A stretch of 64,000 nucleotides of DNA from Solimonas aquatica (GCF_900111015.1 NZ_FOFS01000014.1:78535-142534); one strand, 5' to 3'; shown: positions 1 to 8,869, numbered from the stretch's first letter. The notes: generated from the sequence alone by a model not told the origin. A program made the numbers and translations.

Positions 1-290
1 CATCAAGGAACTTCTGACTCACGACACTAGGGCAGCGCGCGCAACAGACCGTTATTCCTGGCCGAGTCTCGCGCAGCGCGGCGTTGCCCATCGTCGCCGT
101 CGCGCCCGCTGCGCCTCCGATTCGCGCCTTGATCTGCACGAAAGGCCTGCGGCCATCACCTGAGCTTCCGTTGCACGCGCTGGACTAGAAAGCGCGCTGC
201 AAGCCTGCGCATATTCCAACACGGCAGTTGCCAAGCGCAGCGTGCTCCCTTAGCGTGCAGCGCTCACGAAAATCCAGAACGTTGCACCGC
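1..290. other. Left edge, no supported gene
   Basis: I find no convincing coding region, RNA gene or clear hairpin here. Open frames on both strands are arginine/alanine-rich and look like composition artefacts of GC-rich DNA. The promoter of the following transporter gene probably lies near the right end. Confidence 0.4.
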
Positions 291-1292
291 ATGCGTCTGC
301 CCCGCATTCCCTTTCTCGACGGCTTTCTCGCCGCCATGCTGCTGGCCACCGGCACGGCCCTGGTCTATCCGCCACTGGGCGCCAGCGGTGGCTGGCTGCA
401 TCTGGAGCACGTCACCAACTTTGGCGTGGCCATCGTGTTCCTGCTCAGCGGAGCCGGCCTGTCGCGCGCCAATCTGAAGGCGGGTGCCGCCAACTGGCGT
501 CTGCATCTGTTTGTGCAGAGCTTCACCTTCATCGTGTTTCCGCTGCTTGGCCTGCTGGCGGCGCTGGGCCTGGGCCGCTGGCTGCCGCCGGAGCTGCTGC
601 TGGGTTTCTTCTATCTCTGCGCGCTGCCTTCGACGGTCTCGTCCTCGATCGCCATGACTTCGATGGCGCGCGGCAATGTTGCCGGCGCGATCTTCAACGC
701 CACGCTGTCGAGCCTGATCGGCATGGTGCTCACGCCGCTGTACATCAGTCTCTGGCTGCACGCCGCCAAGCAGGGCACGCCGCTGCTGGATCAGTTCATC
801 AAGATCGGCGAGCAGCTTCTGCTGCCGTTTCTGCTGGGCCAGCTGCTGCGGCCCTGGCTGGGCGAGTGGATCGTTCGCCACAAGCACATCACCAGCAAGG
901 TGGATCGCGGCGTGATCTTGCTGATCGTGTTCAATTCCTTCTGCGATGCCAGCGCCGCGCAGGTGTGGACGCGCAATGGCGTGGCGCCGCTGCTGATCAC
1001 CATGGCGCTGACGGGCCTGTTGCTGGCGCTGGTGCTCAAGCTCACGCATCTGGTTGCGCGGCGTTTTGCCTTCAACACGGAAGACGAGATCGCGGCAGTG
1101 TTCTGCGGCTCCAAGAAGAGTCTGGCCAGCGGCGCGCCGATGGCCGCCTTGATTTTCGCCGGCAGCGCCGGCGGCACCCTGGGCCTGATCATGTTGCCGA
1201 TCATGCTCTATCACCAGCTGCAGCTGATCGTCTGCTCGGTGATCGCCAAGCGCTACGCACAACGGCCGGCGCTCGTACAACACGTTTCGTAG
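291..1292 (+). CDS. SBF-like (YfeH-type) transporter
   Basis: A 333-residue polytopic inner-membrane protein with about ten hydrophobic segments over nearly its whole length. It matches the bile acid:sodium symporter-like branch of CPA transporters (YfeH/PF13593 type), seen in the CALPSTVSSSIAMT stretch and the FCGSKKSLASGAP stretch in the second half, both usual for that family. The substrate is not known for most members, so I assign none. I take the ATG at 291: the open frame extends further upstream from 228, but that part is polar and Arg-rich and the first membrane segment follows this ATG directly. No strong Shine-Dalgarno is visible. The gene is followed by a palindromic repeat cluster and has no operon partner. 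Confidence 0.82.
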   Translation: MRLPRIPFLDGFLAAMLLATGTALVYPPLGASGGWLHLEHVTNFGVAIVFLLSGAGLSRANLKAGAANWRLHLFVQSFTFIVFPLLGLLAALGLGRWLPPELLLGFFYLCALPSTVSSSIAMTSMARGNVAGAIFNATLSSLIGMVLTPLYISLWLHAAKQGTPLLDQFIKIGEQLLLPFLLGQLLRPWLGEWIVRHKHITSKVDRGVILLIVFNSFCDASAAQVWTRNGVAPLLITMALTGLLLALVLKLTHLVARRFAFNTEDEIAAVFCGSKKSLASGAPMAALIFAGSAGGTLGLIMLPIMLYHQLQLIVCSVIAKRYAQRPALVQHVS

Positions 1293-1305
1293 CTTCGTAG
1301 TTTCG

Positions 1306-1876
1306 TAGGGCGGGTAGCGGCGCAGCTGCGTAACCCGCCGGCTTTGCTGTTGCTTCTGGTTTGGGCTCTCGATCTGTCCTTGGTTTCGTGCGCCCTTCGG
1401 CGCCCGAGGTACTTCTCTTTGCTTGTGCAAAGAGAAGTACCCAAGAGAAAGCACACCCTACGCCTCGCATCCGTCGCCGCTGTCGCGGCGCCGGAAGCCT
1501 GCGCTGCTCGCGTGCTCGGGGCCGTTGCAGACGCGCCATCCCTGGCGCGGCTGCAACTGAGCCGAACTTCCTGTTCGGCTCTCCCACTGCGCTCGCTGCG
1601 CTGCTCGGTGCGAGGCAAAGGGGGGTAGGTCAAAAGCAAAGCACAGCGCAGCGACGCTCCGTGCTCGAAACTGCTGTTGCTGTGGCTTTTGACTTTGGGG
1701 TCCCCGTCTCTGGCGCCGGGGTGTGCTTTCTCTTGCTCACTTCTCTTTGCACAAGCAAAGAGAAGTGAGTCGTCCGCCGGAGGGCGGACGAACGAGGCAA
1801 TAGATCGAGAAAAAACCTAGCAACAAACAACAAAGCCAAAGCGGCGGGTTACGGCGCTTACGCGCCTAACCAGCCC
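1306..1876. repeat. Palindromic repeat cluster with inverted ends
   Basis: This non-coding stretch holds inverted copies of the same modules. A GTAACCCGCC-type module lies at 1306-1340 and, inverted, at 1841-1876. Inside these are two hairpins with nearly identical arms: 1409-1440 (14-bp arms, loop TTGT) and 1736-1769 (15-bp arms, loop ACAA), built on ACTTCTCTTTGC. Each is flanked by a GAAAGCACACC-like tail pointing inward. The 270 bp between is GC-rich with further short dyads and no coding signal. The arrangement suggests an intergenic repetitive element, perhaps MITE- or REP-like, rather than a gene. Open frames through it are short and of low complexity. Confidence 0.7.
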
Positions 1877-1906
1877 TATGATTTACGCTAGGCCAGGGCC
1901 TCGTGC

Positions 1907-2905
1907 TCAGGCGCCGATCTTGACCAGGATGCGGCCGGTGACGGTGCTGGCAATCAGCTCCTCGCAAACCACCGGCAGGTCCGCCAGCGAAACCTCGCGC
2001 TGCACCAGACGCTCCAGCGCACGCGGCCGCCAGTCGCTGCCGAGCTTGTTCCAGATGTCCTCGCGCCAGGCGCGCGGGCATTCCACGGAATGGATGCCCA
2101 GAATCGACACGCCGCGCAGGATGAAGGGCATCACCGTGGTGTGCAGCTCGTGGTTCTGCGCCAGACCGATGCTGCCGATGTTGCCCCAGGGCCGCACCGT
2201 GCGCGTGAGCCAGGCCAGGGTCTCGCCGCCGAGATTGTCCACGGCGCCGCCCCAGAGCGCGGTCTCCAGCGGTTTGTTGCCCATCGTCAGCGATTGGCGC
2301 GAGACGATCTCGTCGGCGCCCAGGGCGCGCAGATAGTCGTCGGCCACGCCGGCCTTGCCGGTGATCGCATGCACGGTGAAACCGGCACGCTTGAACAGAT
2401 CGATGGCGATGGAGCCCACGCCGCCGGTGGGACCGGTGACGGCAATCGGACCCATCTCCGGCGCCTGATGGTTCTCCAGCATGCGGCGCAGCGCCATCGC
2501 GGCGGTGAAACCGGCGGTGCCCAGGGCCATGCATTCGCGCAGCGTCAGGCCCGCCGGCTTGCGCACCAGACTGTCGGCCGCCACGCGCGCGTATTCGGCA
2601 TAACCGCCGTCGAAGACCTCGCCGATGTTGCAGCCGGTGACCAGCACCTCATCGCCGGGCTGGTAACGCGCATCCTCGCTGCGCTCGACCACGCCGGCGA
2701 AGTCGATGCCCGGCACCTTGGGATAGGACTTGAGAATGCGGCCCTTGCCGGTCACCGCCAGGGCGTCCTTGTAGTTGATGCCGCTCCACTGCACGCGCAC
2801 CACGACATTGCCCGGCGACAGATCGTCCAGGCTCAGGCTTTCCAGGCGTGCTTCCAGACGGTTTTTCTCCGGCGCGTGCACGCGCAGGGCGGTAAAGCGG
2901 CTCAT
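1907..2905 (-). CDS. acuI: YhdH/AcuI-type NADPH-dependent oxidoreductase
   Basis: A 332-residue medium-chain dehydrogenase/reductase of the zinc-free quinone-oxidoreductase branch. The GINYKDALAVTGKG stretch near the N-terminus and the TGPTGGVGSIAIDLFKRAG nucleotide-binding loop are characteristic of YhdH/AcuI, which reduces acryloyl-CoA to propionyl-CoA with NADPH. It would act in the cytoplasm. The start is the ATG at 2905, preceded by GGAG at about 8 nt. An upstream in-frame extension to 3013 runs through the divergent pdxH promoter region and is rejected. It is divergent from pdxH with about 106 bp between them. The assignment to acryloyl-CoA rather than another enone is by family only. 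Confidence 0.85.
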   Translation of the reverse strand: MSRFTALRVHAPEKNRLEARLESLSLDDLSPGNVVVRVQWSGINYKDALAVTGKGRILKSYPKVPGIDFAGVVERSEDARYQPGDEVLVTGCNIGEVFDGGYAEYARVAADSLVRKPAGLTLRECMALGTAGFTAAMALRRMLENHQAPEMGPIAVTGPTGGVGSIAIDLFKRAGFTVHAITGKAGVADDYLRALGADEIVSRQSLTMGNKPLETALWGGAVDNLGGETLAWLTRTVRPWGNIGSIGLAQNHELHTTVMPFILRGVSILGIHSVECPRAWREDIWNKLGSDWRPRALERLVQREVSLADLPVVCEELIASTVTGRILVKIGA

Positions 2906-3011
2906 CTCGTCTCTCCATTGATCTTGAGCAAGGCCGCAGCGTTTCCGTCGGCGGCCAAACGGGCGACAATTGTCGCGCAGTTCCGACCTTGTGTACCGGA
3001 GAATCGCGGTC

Positions 3012-3632
3012 ATGGCGCAGTACGAAAAGAACTCCCCGCTGGATATCGGCGATCTGCAGGCCGATCCGCTCGATCAGCTGCAAGGCTGGCTGGATGCGGC
3101 GGCGGCGATCGGCATGCAGGAACCCACCGCCATGACCCTGGCCAGCGTCGATGCGCAGGGCCGGCCTTCGGCGCGCATCGTGCTGTTCAAGGGCTTCGTC
3201 GAGGGCGGGCTGAGCTTCTACACCAATTACCAGAGCCGCAAGGGCGAAGAGCTGGCCGCCAATCCGCAGGTGGCCCTGGTGTTCTGGTGGGACAAGCTGG
3301 AGCGGCAGGTGCGCGTGGAAGGCCGTGTCAGCAAGGTCTCGCGCGAGCTGTCGGATCGTTACTTCCACTCACGCCTGCGCGGCTCGCAGATCGCCGCCGC
3401 CACTTCGCATCAGAGCCGTGTGGTGGCCTCGCGTGCCGACCTCGATCGCCGCTACGACGAAACCGCCGCGCGCATCGGCGAGAACGAGGTGCCGCTGCCG
3501 GATCATTGGGGCGGCTATCGCGTGGAGCCGGAAGCCATCGAATTCTGGCAGGGACGCGGCGCGCGCCTGCATGACCGCCTGCGCTACCGGCGCGAGGGCG
3601 ATGGCTGGGTGGTGGAGCGTCTGGAACCCTGA
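3012..3632 (+). CDS. pdxH: Pyridoxine/pyridoxamine 5'-phosphate oxidase
   Basis: PdxH oxidises pyridoxine 5'-phosphate or pyridoxamine 5'-phosphate to pyridoxal 5'-phosphate using FMN and oxygen, the last step of PLP supply. The 206-residue protein has the full split-barrel pattern: SARIVLFKGF and FYTNYQSRKGEEL in the FMN/substrate region, WDKLERQVRVEG, and the C-terminal FWQGRGARLHDRLRY motif. It is slightly shorter than E. coli PdxH (218 aa). I choose the ATG at 3012 (GGAG about 11 nt upstream), because the longer frame from 2970 lacks family similarity. Its 3' end overlaps the convergent glycosyltransferase gene by 49 bp. Confidence 0.93.
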   Translation: MAQYEKNSPLDIGDLQADPLDQLQGWLDAAAAIGMQEPTAMTLASVDAQGRPSARIVLFKGFVEGGLSFYTNYQSRKGEELAANPQVALVFWWDKLERQVRVEGRVSKVSRELSDRYFHSRLRGSQIAAATSHQSRVVASRADLDRRYDETAARIGENEVPLPDHWGGYRVEPEAIEFWQGRGARLHDRLRYRREGDGWVVERLEP

Positions 3633-4762
3633 GGCAGCGCGACGGCCACGGCCTGCGCGCGGCGCGACCTGCAGGCGGCACGACGGCGCGGGCGCAGCGC
3701 CTCGATGTCCTCCAGCAGAATCTGCACCGCCTGCGCGCGGCCGTCGCCCGGATAACGCTCGCGCGCCACGCCGCTCAAGTTGGAGCGGTACCAGTCGTAA
3801 CTGCCCAGGAAGCGGTCGACATCGCTGGGCGTGAGCCGCATCAGCTCGGCGCGCTGGCCGATGCCCAGACGTTCGATCAGATGCGCGTTGAGGCGCTGCT
3901 CGAAGGCCTGCTCGGGCAGCGCCAGCAGCGGCTTGCCCAGCTCGATGGCCTCGCCGATCAGCTGATTGCCCGCCGTGCTCAGCACCGCGCGGCAGCCGGC
4001 CAGGTCGGCGACGAAGCCGGCCACGCTGGGCGCGCGGAACTCCAGGTTTTCGTCCTCACCGCGCAGGCTGGTGCCGTAGACGATCACCTTGCAGTCCAGC
4101 AGGCGCAGGGCACGATCCACCTGCGGCAGATACTGGTGATCGCCCTTGTTGAAATAGGCCAGCAGGTAATCACCTTCGCGCGGCCGCGCGCGCAGCACCT
4201 CGTCGCGCATCATCGGGCCGACGATGCGCACCTGCGGGTACGCGGGCTCGGCCTTGTAAAAGCTGGAGACCAGGATGCGTTCCGGCACGCCCATCAGCTG
4301 CCGGTAGCCCCAGGCGTCGCGCATGCCGGTGGCCCAGAGATCGGGCGGGAAATGCGGCTTGCAGTAGGCGATCACGCCGATGTGGTCGAAGCTCAGGCGC
4401 GGCAGCTTCAGCCGCTGCGCGGCGCGATGTGTCCAGGCTTCGGAATCGGAAATCACCAGCTCGATGCCGCGGCTCCTGAACTCGCGCTCCACCAGCGCCG
4501 AACCCTGGCCGCGGAACAGCAGATCGCGCATCGGCGCAAAATTGTGCGCCACGGTTTTCGGAATCGAATGCGTGCCGGCCTGGTTGTACTGATAAGCGAT
4601 GCAGGGAATGCGCACCGTGGCGAAGCGCGGCGCCAGCACCTCGTAGGCGTCGCCGCCGGCAAACACCGTCACCTCGTGTTCGGCACACAGCGCCGGCAGC
4701 ACCGACAGGGTGCGCATGGCATGGCCGCGCCCGTAACCCATTACGCCATAAGCGATCCGCAT
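3584..4762 (-). CDS. MurG-like glycosyltransferase family protein (MJ1255/VC2487 type)
   Basis: A 392-residue soluble GT-B fold candidate. The N-terminal YGVMGYGRGHAMRTLSVL stretch is a typical donor/acceptor loop with a GxGRGH signature, and the C-terminal half has the LSTAGNQLIGEAIELGKPLLALP pattern of the nucleotide-sugar binding domain. This resembles the MJ1255/VC2487 family of putative glycosyltransferases, and the substrate is unknown. The last 35 residues are Arg/Ser-rich and lie over the convergent end of pdxH, so the C-terminus may have been extended by loss of an earlier stop. The start ATG at 4762 has GAGGA about 8-10 nt upstream. Confidence 0.75.
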   Translation of the reverse strand: MRIAYGVMGYGRGHAMRTLSVLPALCAEHEVTVFAGGDAYEVLAPRFATVRIPCIAYQYNQAGTHSIPKTVAHNFAPMRDLLFRGQGSALVEREFRSRGIELVISDSEAWTHRAAQRLKLPRLSFDHIGVIAYCKPHFPPDLWATGMRDAWGYRQLMGVPERILVSSFYKAEPAYPQVRIVGPMMRDEVLRARPREGDYLLAYFNKGDHQYLPQVDRALRLLDCKVIVYGTSLRGEDENLEFRAPSVAGFVADLAGCRAVLSTAGNQLIGEAIELGKPLLALPEQAFEQRLNAHLIERLGIGQRAELMRLTPSDVDRFLGSYDWYRSNLSGVARERYPGDGRAQAVQILLEDIEALRPRRRAACRSRRAQAVAVALPQGSRRSTTQPSPSRR

Positions 4763-4865
4763 GGTCCTCGTCCTCTCATCTGCATTGCAGATTAGTGACG
4801 GGCGGTGATGGTCTTGTGACGCCGCGATGGCGCTGCGGTGACAGACACGCGCCGGCGGCTGTGGC

Positions 4866-4871
4866 TAGAAT
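4866..4871 (+). promoter_or_regulatory. Candidate -10 box of the terC gene
   Basis: TAGAAT lies 38 nt before the ATG at 4910. The best -35 match at a 17-nt spacing (AGACAC) is weak, so this is only a candidate. Confidence 0.35.
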
Positions 4872-4909
4872 GATTCCCAGCCGCGATCTGCGGTGCTAAC
4901 GCCAAACTC

Positions 4910-5638
4910 ATGCACGCCTTGCTGGAGCCCGAACTCTGGGCCGCCTTGTTCACCCTTGCCGCGCTGGAAATCGTGCTCGGCATCGACAATGTGATTTTCC
5001 TGTCGATCATGGCCAACAAGCTGCCGGAGGCGCAGCGCGCCCGCGCCCGCAGCCTGGGCCTGATCGGCGCCTGCCTGACGCGTGTGCTGCTGCTGCTGTC
5101 CCTGGCCTGGCTGGCGCGGCTCACCCAGCCGCTGTTCCATGTCGGCGACTGGCCGGTGTCCGGCCGCGATCTGATTCTGCTCGGCGGCGGCCTGTTCCTG
5201 CTGGCCAAGAGCGCCCTGGAAATCCACAGTTCCGTGGAAGGCCATCACGAGGGCGAGGCCAGCGCCGCCGCCAAGGTGGCGGGCGCCAGCTTCGCCATGG
5301 TGATCGTGCAGATCATGATTCTGGACATCGTGTTCTCGCTGGACTCGGTGATCACCGCCGTGGGCATGACCGACCGCCTGGGCGTGATGATCGCCGCCAT
5401 CGTCATCGCCATCGGCGTGATGATGTTCTTCGCCGGCCCCATCGGCGCCTTCGTCGAACGCCATCCCACCATCAAGATCCTGGCCCTGTCCTTCCTGGTG
5501 CTGATCGGTATGGCGCTGGTGGGCGAAGGCATGCACTTCCACGTGCCCAAGGGCTACATCTACTTTGCGATGGCGTTTTCCACCCTGGTGGAGATCATCA
5601 ACATCCGCATGCGCGCGAAGCTGCCGCCGGCGGGCTGA
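4910..5638 (+). CDS. TerC family integral membrane protein
   Basis: A 242-residue membrane protein with about seven hydrophobic segments. The two family signatures are present: ALEIVLGIDNVIFLSIMA in the first third and ILDIVFSLDSVITAVGM in the second half, each with acidic residues embedded in the membrane. TerC/Alx proteins are linked to metal-ion (notably Mn2+) homeostasis and tellurite resistance. Which one applies here cannot be read from sequence. It is monocistronic and converges with cbiO, with only one base between the stops. I looked for a manganese riboswitch in its leader and did not see one. Confidence 0.85.
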   Translation: MHALLEPELWAALFTLAALEIVLGIDNVIFLSIMANKLPEAQRARARSLGLIGACLTRVLLLLSLAWLARLTQPLFHVGDWPVSGRDLILLGGGLFLLAKSALEIHSSVEGHHEGEASAAAKVAGASFAMVIVQIMILDIVFSLDSVITAVGMTDRLGVMIAAIVIAIGVMMFFAGPIGAFVERHPTIKILALSFLVLIGMALVGEGMHFHVPKGYIYFAMAFSTLVEIINIRMRAKLPPAG

Positions 5639-5639
5639 T

Positions 5640-6335
5640 TCACGCCGGCGCCAAGGGCTGCAGGCGGCCATCCTGCAGCAGCAGCTGGCGCGTGCACAGC
5701 TGTTCCAGAAAGGCATGATCGTGGTCCACCACGATCATTGCCTGCGGCAGCGCGCGCAGCACATCCAGCACCCGTTGACGCGCCTGCGCATCGAGGCCGC
5801 TGACCGGCTCGTCGAGCAGCAGCACTTGCGGCTGCATGGCGAGAATACCGGCCAGCGCCACCAGGCGCTTTTCGCCTCCCGACAGCTGGTGAATCGGGCG
5901 CTGCGCCAAGGGCAGAATCCGCAGCTGCGCCAGACTGTGCTCCACCTGCGCGCGCACCTGCGCCGCCGGCAGGCCCTGATTCAAGGGACCGAAGGCCACG
6001 TCCTCCTGTACCGTCGGACAGAACAGCTGATCGTCGCTGTCCTGAAACAGCAGCCCGATCACGCCGCGCAGCGCCTCGAAGTCTGCTTCGCTGCGGCAGA
6101 GTCTGCCGGTGATTTCGATGGCGCCACCCTGAAGCGGATGCAGGCCCATCAGCGCCTGCAGCAGCGTGGACTTGCCGCTGCCATTGGCGCCGCGCAGGCC
6201 CAGGCGCTCGCCGGGCAGCAGTTCCAGATCGAGATGCTGCAACAGCGAGCGCACGGCATTGCGGCGCAGGCTCAGTCGCGAAACCTGCAACACCGCTTGC
6301 GGCGCTGGCGGCCTCAGGTTCAGCTGCAGGTTCAT
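5640..6335 (-). CDS. cbiO: ECF/Cbi-type nickel or cobalt transporter ATPase
   Basis: A 231-residue ABC ATPase, the energising subunit of the CbiMQO transporter. Walker A is GANGSGKST (about residue 50), the Q-loop follows in LLFQDSDDQLF, the signature is LSGGEKR, and Walker B is VLLLDEP followed by the switch His in IVVDHDH. FQDSDDQLF is typical of ECF-type ATPases. It is the last gene of a minus-strand operon, and its ATG overlaps the stop of cbiQ (ATGA). The operator at the head of the operon suggests nickel rather than cobalt (see the receptor gene). Confidence 0.92.
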   Translation of the reverse strand: MNLQLNLRPPAPQAVLQVSRLSLRRNAVRSLLQHLDLELLPGERLGLRGANGSGKSTLLQALMGLHPLQGGAIEITGRLCRSEADFEALRGVIGLLFQDSDDQLFCPTVQEDVAFGPLNQGLPAAQVRAQVEHSLAQLRILPLAQRPIHQLSGGEKRLVALAGILAMQPQVLLLDEPVSGLDAQARQRVLDVLRALPQAMIVVDHDHAFLEQLCTRQLLLQDGRLQPLAPA

Positions 6336-7096
6336 GGCAACAGGCTCAGCAGCGACAGCACCAGCGCAAAGCCGGCGGCGAAATCCAGATCATGCGGCGC
6401 CGTCTGGAAGTGCAGCAACACCGGAAAGCGTCCGCGCCAGCCCCGGCAATGCATCGCCTGCTCGATGCGCAGTGCGCGGTCAGCGGCGTGCGCGATCAGG
6501 CAGCCCACCAGCATCGCCATGCTGCGCATCGTATGCAGGTCGCTGCGCAGGCGAAAGCCGCGCGCGCGCATCGCCAGCCCGAGGCGCTGCTGCGAGGCGT
6601 GCAGCACGTCGATATAGCGCAGCGCAAACATCAGGATACGCACCAGCTTTTCCGGCACGCGCAGCGCCAGCAGCGCGTGCGCCAGCGTGACCGGCTCGAT
6701 GCTGGACAGCAGCCCCAGCATCAGCAACATCAGCAGATTGCCGCTCAGGGCGATGTGCGTGGCCTGCAGCAGGCCCTCGCCGCTGGCGCGCAGGCCCAGT
6801 CCCTGCCATAGCGCAGTGCCCGGGGTACTGAACGGCAAGGTCAGCACCGCCAGCAGCATGAAGGCATTGAGTGACAACAGCCGCCGCCGCAGCGCCTGCG
6901 GTCTCAAGCCCGCAGCCCAGGCCAGCACAAGGGCCATGGCGCAAGCCAGCAGCAGCGCCAGCGTGCCTGCGATCAGTACCGCCCAAAGGCTGGCGGCCAG
7001 CACGCAGAGCAGGCGCGTACGTGGATCGAGCCGCCGCAACCAGGCGCCGCCGCCCTCGGCGTCGGCCAGTGCGCTGACCAGCAGCGGCCGGTTCAT
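6332..7096 (-). CDS. cbiQ: ECF-type transporter transmembrane subunit CbiQ/NikQ
   Basis: A 254-residue membrane protein of the EcfT/CbiQ family, which couples the ATPase CbiO to the substrate-capturing CbiM. Hydrophobic segments fill the first 150 residues. The cytoplasmic coupling helices carry the family's Ala-Arg-Gly motifs, seen as AMRARGFR and HCRGWRGR. The start is the ATG at 7096, which overlaps the cbiM stop as ATGA; a longer open frame upstream is out of place inside cbiM and is rejected. The stop in turn overlaps the cbiO start, so the three genes are translationally coupled. Confidence 0.9.
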   Translation of the reverse strand: MNRPLLVSALADAEGGGAWLRRLDPRTRLLCVLAASLWAVLIAGTLALLLACAMALVLAWAAGLRPQALRRRLLSLNAFMLLAVLTLPFSTPGTALWQGLGLRASGEGLLQATHIALSGNLLMLLMLGLLSSIEPVTLAHALLALRVPEKLVRILMFALRYIDVLHASQQRLGLAMRARGFRLRSDLHTMRSMAMLVGCLIAHAADRALRIEQAMHCRGWRGRFPVLLHFQTAPHDLDFAAGFALVLSLLSLLP

Positions 7097-7692
7097 GGCA
7101 GCAACTCCGGACGCACGCGCTGCAAGGCGGAGACGATCACAGCGGTGACCAGCGCCTCGACCAGCATCACCGGCAGATGTGCCAGCAGCACCAGACCCAT
7201 CAGGGGCAGGTAACGATGTCCACCGCTCAGCCACAGCGCGCTGACCATCAGGATCACGCCCAGCGCCACGGCGCCAGCGCCGGCTGCAGCAGCCAGCCAG
7301 CGACTGACCCCGGGCGCACCGTGTCGCGCAGCGAGCCGGTACAAGGCGCCGCAGATCACCGCGGGCGTAGCCATCACCAGGGTATTCACTCCCAGGGCAC
7401 TGAGGCCGCCGAAGCCGAACAGCAGGGCCTGCAGCAGCAGTGCCACCGCCAGCACCGGAAACGCGCCCCAGCCCAGCAGGATGCCGCATAGACCGTTGAG
7501 CACCAGGTGTACCGAGCTGATCCCCACCGGCAGATGAATCAGCGAAGCCAGAAAAAACATCGCGCAGAGCAGGCCGGCGAACGGCACGCGCGATTCCGGA
7601 ACCTGGCGCAGACCCAGGCCGACGCCGGCGGCGGCCAGGGCGCCGCCAGCGAGTAGAACCGGCGCGCTCAGCACACCTTCGGCGATGTGCAT
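7093..7692 (-). CDS. cbiM: Nickel/cobalt ECF transporter substrate-binding subunit CbiM/NikM
   Basis: A 199-residue membrane protein starting MHIAEGVLS. The MHIxEG N-terminus is the metal-binding hallmark of CbiM/NikM, in which the amino group and His2 chelate Ni2+ or Co2+. Conserved polar membrane motifs follow (HLPVGISSVHLVLNGLCG, with His residues lining the metal site). The start ATG overlaps the stop of the upstream NikL-like gene (TGATG). CbiM and NikM cannot be told apart by eye. The NikK/NikL-like neighbours and the NikR-like operator favour nickel. Confidence 0.9.
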   Translation of the reverse strand: MHIAEGVLSAPVLLAGGALAAAGVGLGLRQVPESRVPFAGLLCAMFFLASLIHLPVGISSVHLVLNGLCGILLGWGAFPVLAVALLLQALLFGFGGLSALGVNTLVMATPAVICGALYRLAARHGAPGVSRWLAAAAGAGAVALGVILMVSALWLSGGHRYLPLMGLVLLAHLPVMLVEALVTAVIVSALQRVRPELLP

Positions 7693-8213
7693 CAGCGCCG
7701 CTCCGTCGCGCGCGGCCGGCGCGCGAGCCAGAACGCCACAGCTCCGAACAGGCCGGCGATGAAACCGAGGCCGCCGACGATGTCGGCCAGGGCGGTGCGC
7801 TGCTGCAGACGGGCGATGTCCTCGCGCAGCGGTGCCAGCTCCGCCCGTAGCGCGGTGGCCAGTGCGGAATCCGGCGGTGCATAGGAAAGCTGCAACTCGG
7901 CGCGATGCCCCTCCTCGCCCTCCACCACGATGCGATAGCGTCCGGCGCGCGTCAGCGGCAGCAGGAAGCGGCCGTCGCTGTCGGTGCGGACGCGCGCCAC
8001 CTGCTGGGCCGCCTGATCGTAGGCATAGACCAGTTCGCTGCGCGCCGGACTGCCGTCACTGTAGTGCGCCAGGCCGCTGACGCCTTCGCCCGTCGCCTCG
8101 GCGTTCAGCCGCAGTGCGTGCGCCTGCGCGGCACTTGCGAAGGCCAGACTCAGCAGCAGCGCGACGCCGCGTTTCAAGGCAGCAGGAAATGCAGGTTGGC
8201 GCTCAGGCTCCAT
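7692..8213 (-). CDS. NikL-like auxiliary subunit of nickel ECF transporter
   Basis: A 173-residue protein with an N-terminal signal sequence (hydrophobic stretch around residues 17-31, cleaved after AQA), a periplasmic carboxypeptidase-regulatory-like beta domain (SDGRFLLPLTRAGRYRIVVEG), a short coiled region, and a C-terminal membrane anchor near residues 143-163. This layout matches NikL proteins that accompany NikMQO systems. Two starts are possible: the ATG at 8213 with GAGG about 8 nt upstream, overlapping the previous gene by 40 bp, or a TTG at 8177 that gives a TTGA overlap and a compact signal peptide beginning MKRG. I list the ATG. Confidence 0.72.
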   Translation of the reverse strand: MEPERQPAFPAALKRGVALLLSLAFASAAQAHALRLNAEATGEGVSGLAHYSDGSPARSELVYAYDQAAQQVARVRTDSDGRFLLPLTRAGRYRIVVEGEEGHRAELQLSYAPPDSALATALRAELAPLREDIARLQQRTALADIVGGLGFIAGLFGAVAFWLARRPRATERR

Positions 8214-8869
8214 TCGTCCGCCTCCGCGCCCTTGTACGGCAGCTTGTGGCTGACATCCAGCGCGACCTCGCCGCCGGCGGGCAGGATCAGCTCGGCCCTG
8301 CCTTTGGCATCAGTCCCTGCCGGCGGCACTTCATCGTGGCCTTCGAGGCTGAGCTTGGCCTCGGCCAGCGGCCGACCTTCGAACAGCACCAGCACCGGCA
8401 GCCTGCCGCCGGCCTTGGGCGCCGTCGTCGCCAGCGGCACGATCTCCAGGCGCTGGCCTACCGGCTTGCTGCTTGCCGCTGACCAGCTGAGCACGGTCTT
8501 GCCGAACTTGAGCGAGCGCGAGCTTTCCAGCGCGCCCTGCACCTGGGTTTTCGGCAGATTCTGATAGCCCGCCTCGGTCTTGCTCCAGAAGCCGTTGTCG
8601 AAATCGACGATGAACATCGCGGCGCCGGCGGCGCTGACTGCCGGCGTGGCCGCGCTGCGGTCCAGCCGCGCGTCGAGCTTGCGGCCCGCAGCGTCATAGG
8701 CGAGCACCTGCTGAATCTTCGCGGCATCGTAGCTTTCCGTGCTCTTGCCGTGGCCGTAGAGAATCGCATGCGTCGTGCCGCCCGGTGCGACCCAGGCGTC
8801 GTGCGCCTGCGCGATGTTGCCGATCAGCAGCAAAGCGGCGAGTAAAGACAAGCTGTGCGTGTAGTTCAT
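8174..8869 (-). CDS. DUF4198 (NikK-like) periplasmic protein of nickel uptake operon
   Basis: A 231-residue secreted protein with a clear signal peptide ending in AQA and the mature chain starting HDAWVAP, the usual beginning of DUF4198 proteins. DUF4198/NikK proteins occur with nickel and cobalt ECF transporters and are thought to assist metal delivery in the periplasm. The start is the ATG at 8869, with AAGGAG about 9 nt upstream; a longer in-frame reading to 9046 overlaps the receptor gene and is rejected. It lies 32 nt after the TonB-dependent receptor in the same operon. Confidence 0.8.
   Translation of the reverse strand: MNYTHSLSLLAALLLIGNIAQAHDAWVAPGGTTHAILYGHGKSTESYDAAKIQQVLAYDAAGRKLDARLDRSAATPAVSAAGAAMFIVDFDNGFWSKTEAGYQNLPKTQVQGALESSRSLKFGKTVLSWSAASSKPVGQRLEIVPLATTAPKAGGRLPVLVLFEGRPLAEAKLSLEGHDEVPPAGTDAKGRAELILPAGGEVALDVSHKLPYKGAEADEWSLSANLHFLLP

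Noticed and set aside
1340..1840. Small proteins encoded in the repeat cluster
   Set aside because: Frames are short, of low complexity, run across hairpins, and occur on both strands.
4763..4909. Manganese riboswitch before the TerC gene
   Set aside because: The conserved GGGGAGTA and GTGAGAC blocks are absent, unlike the leader at 17415.
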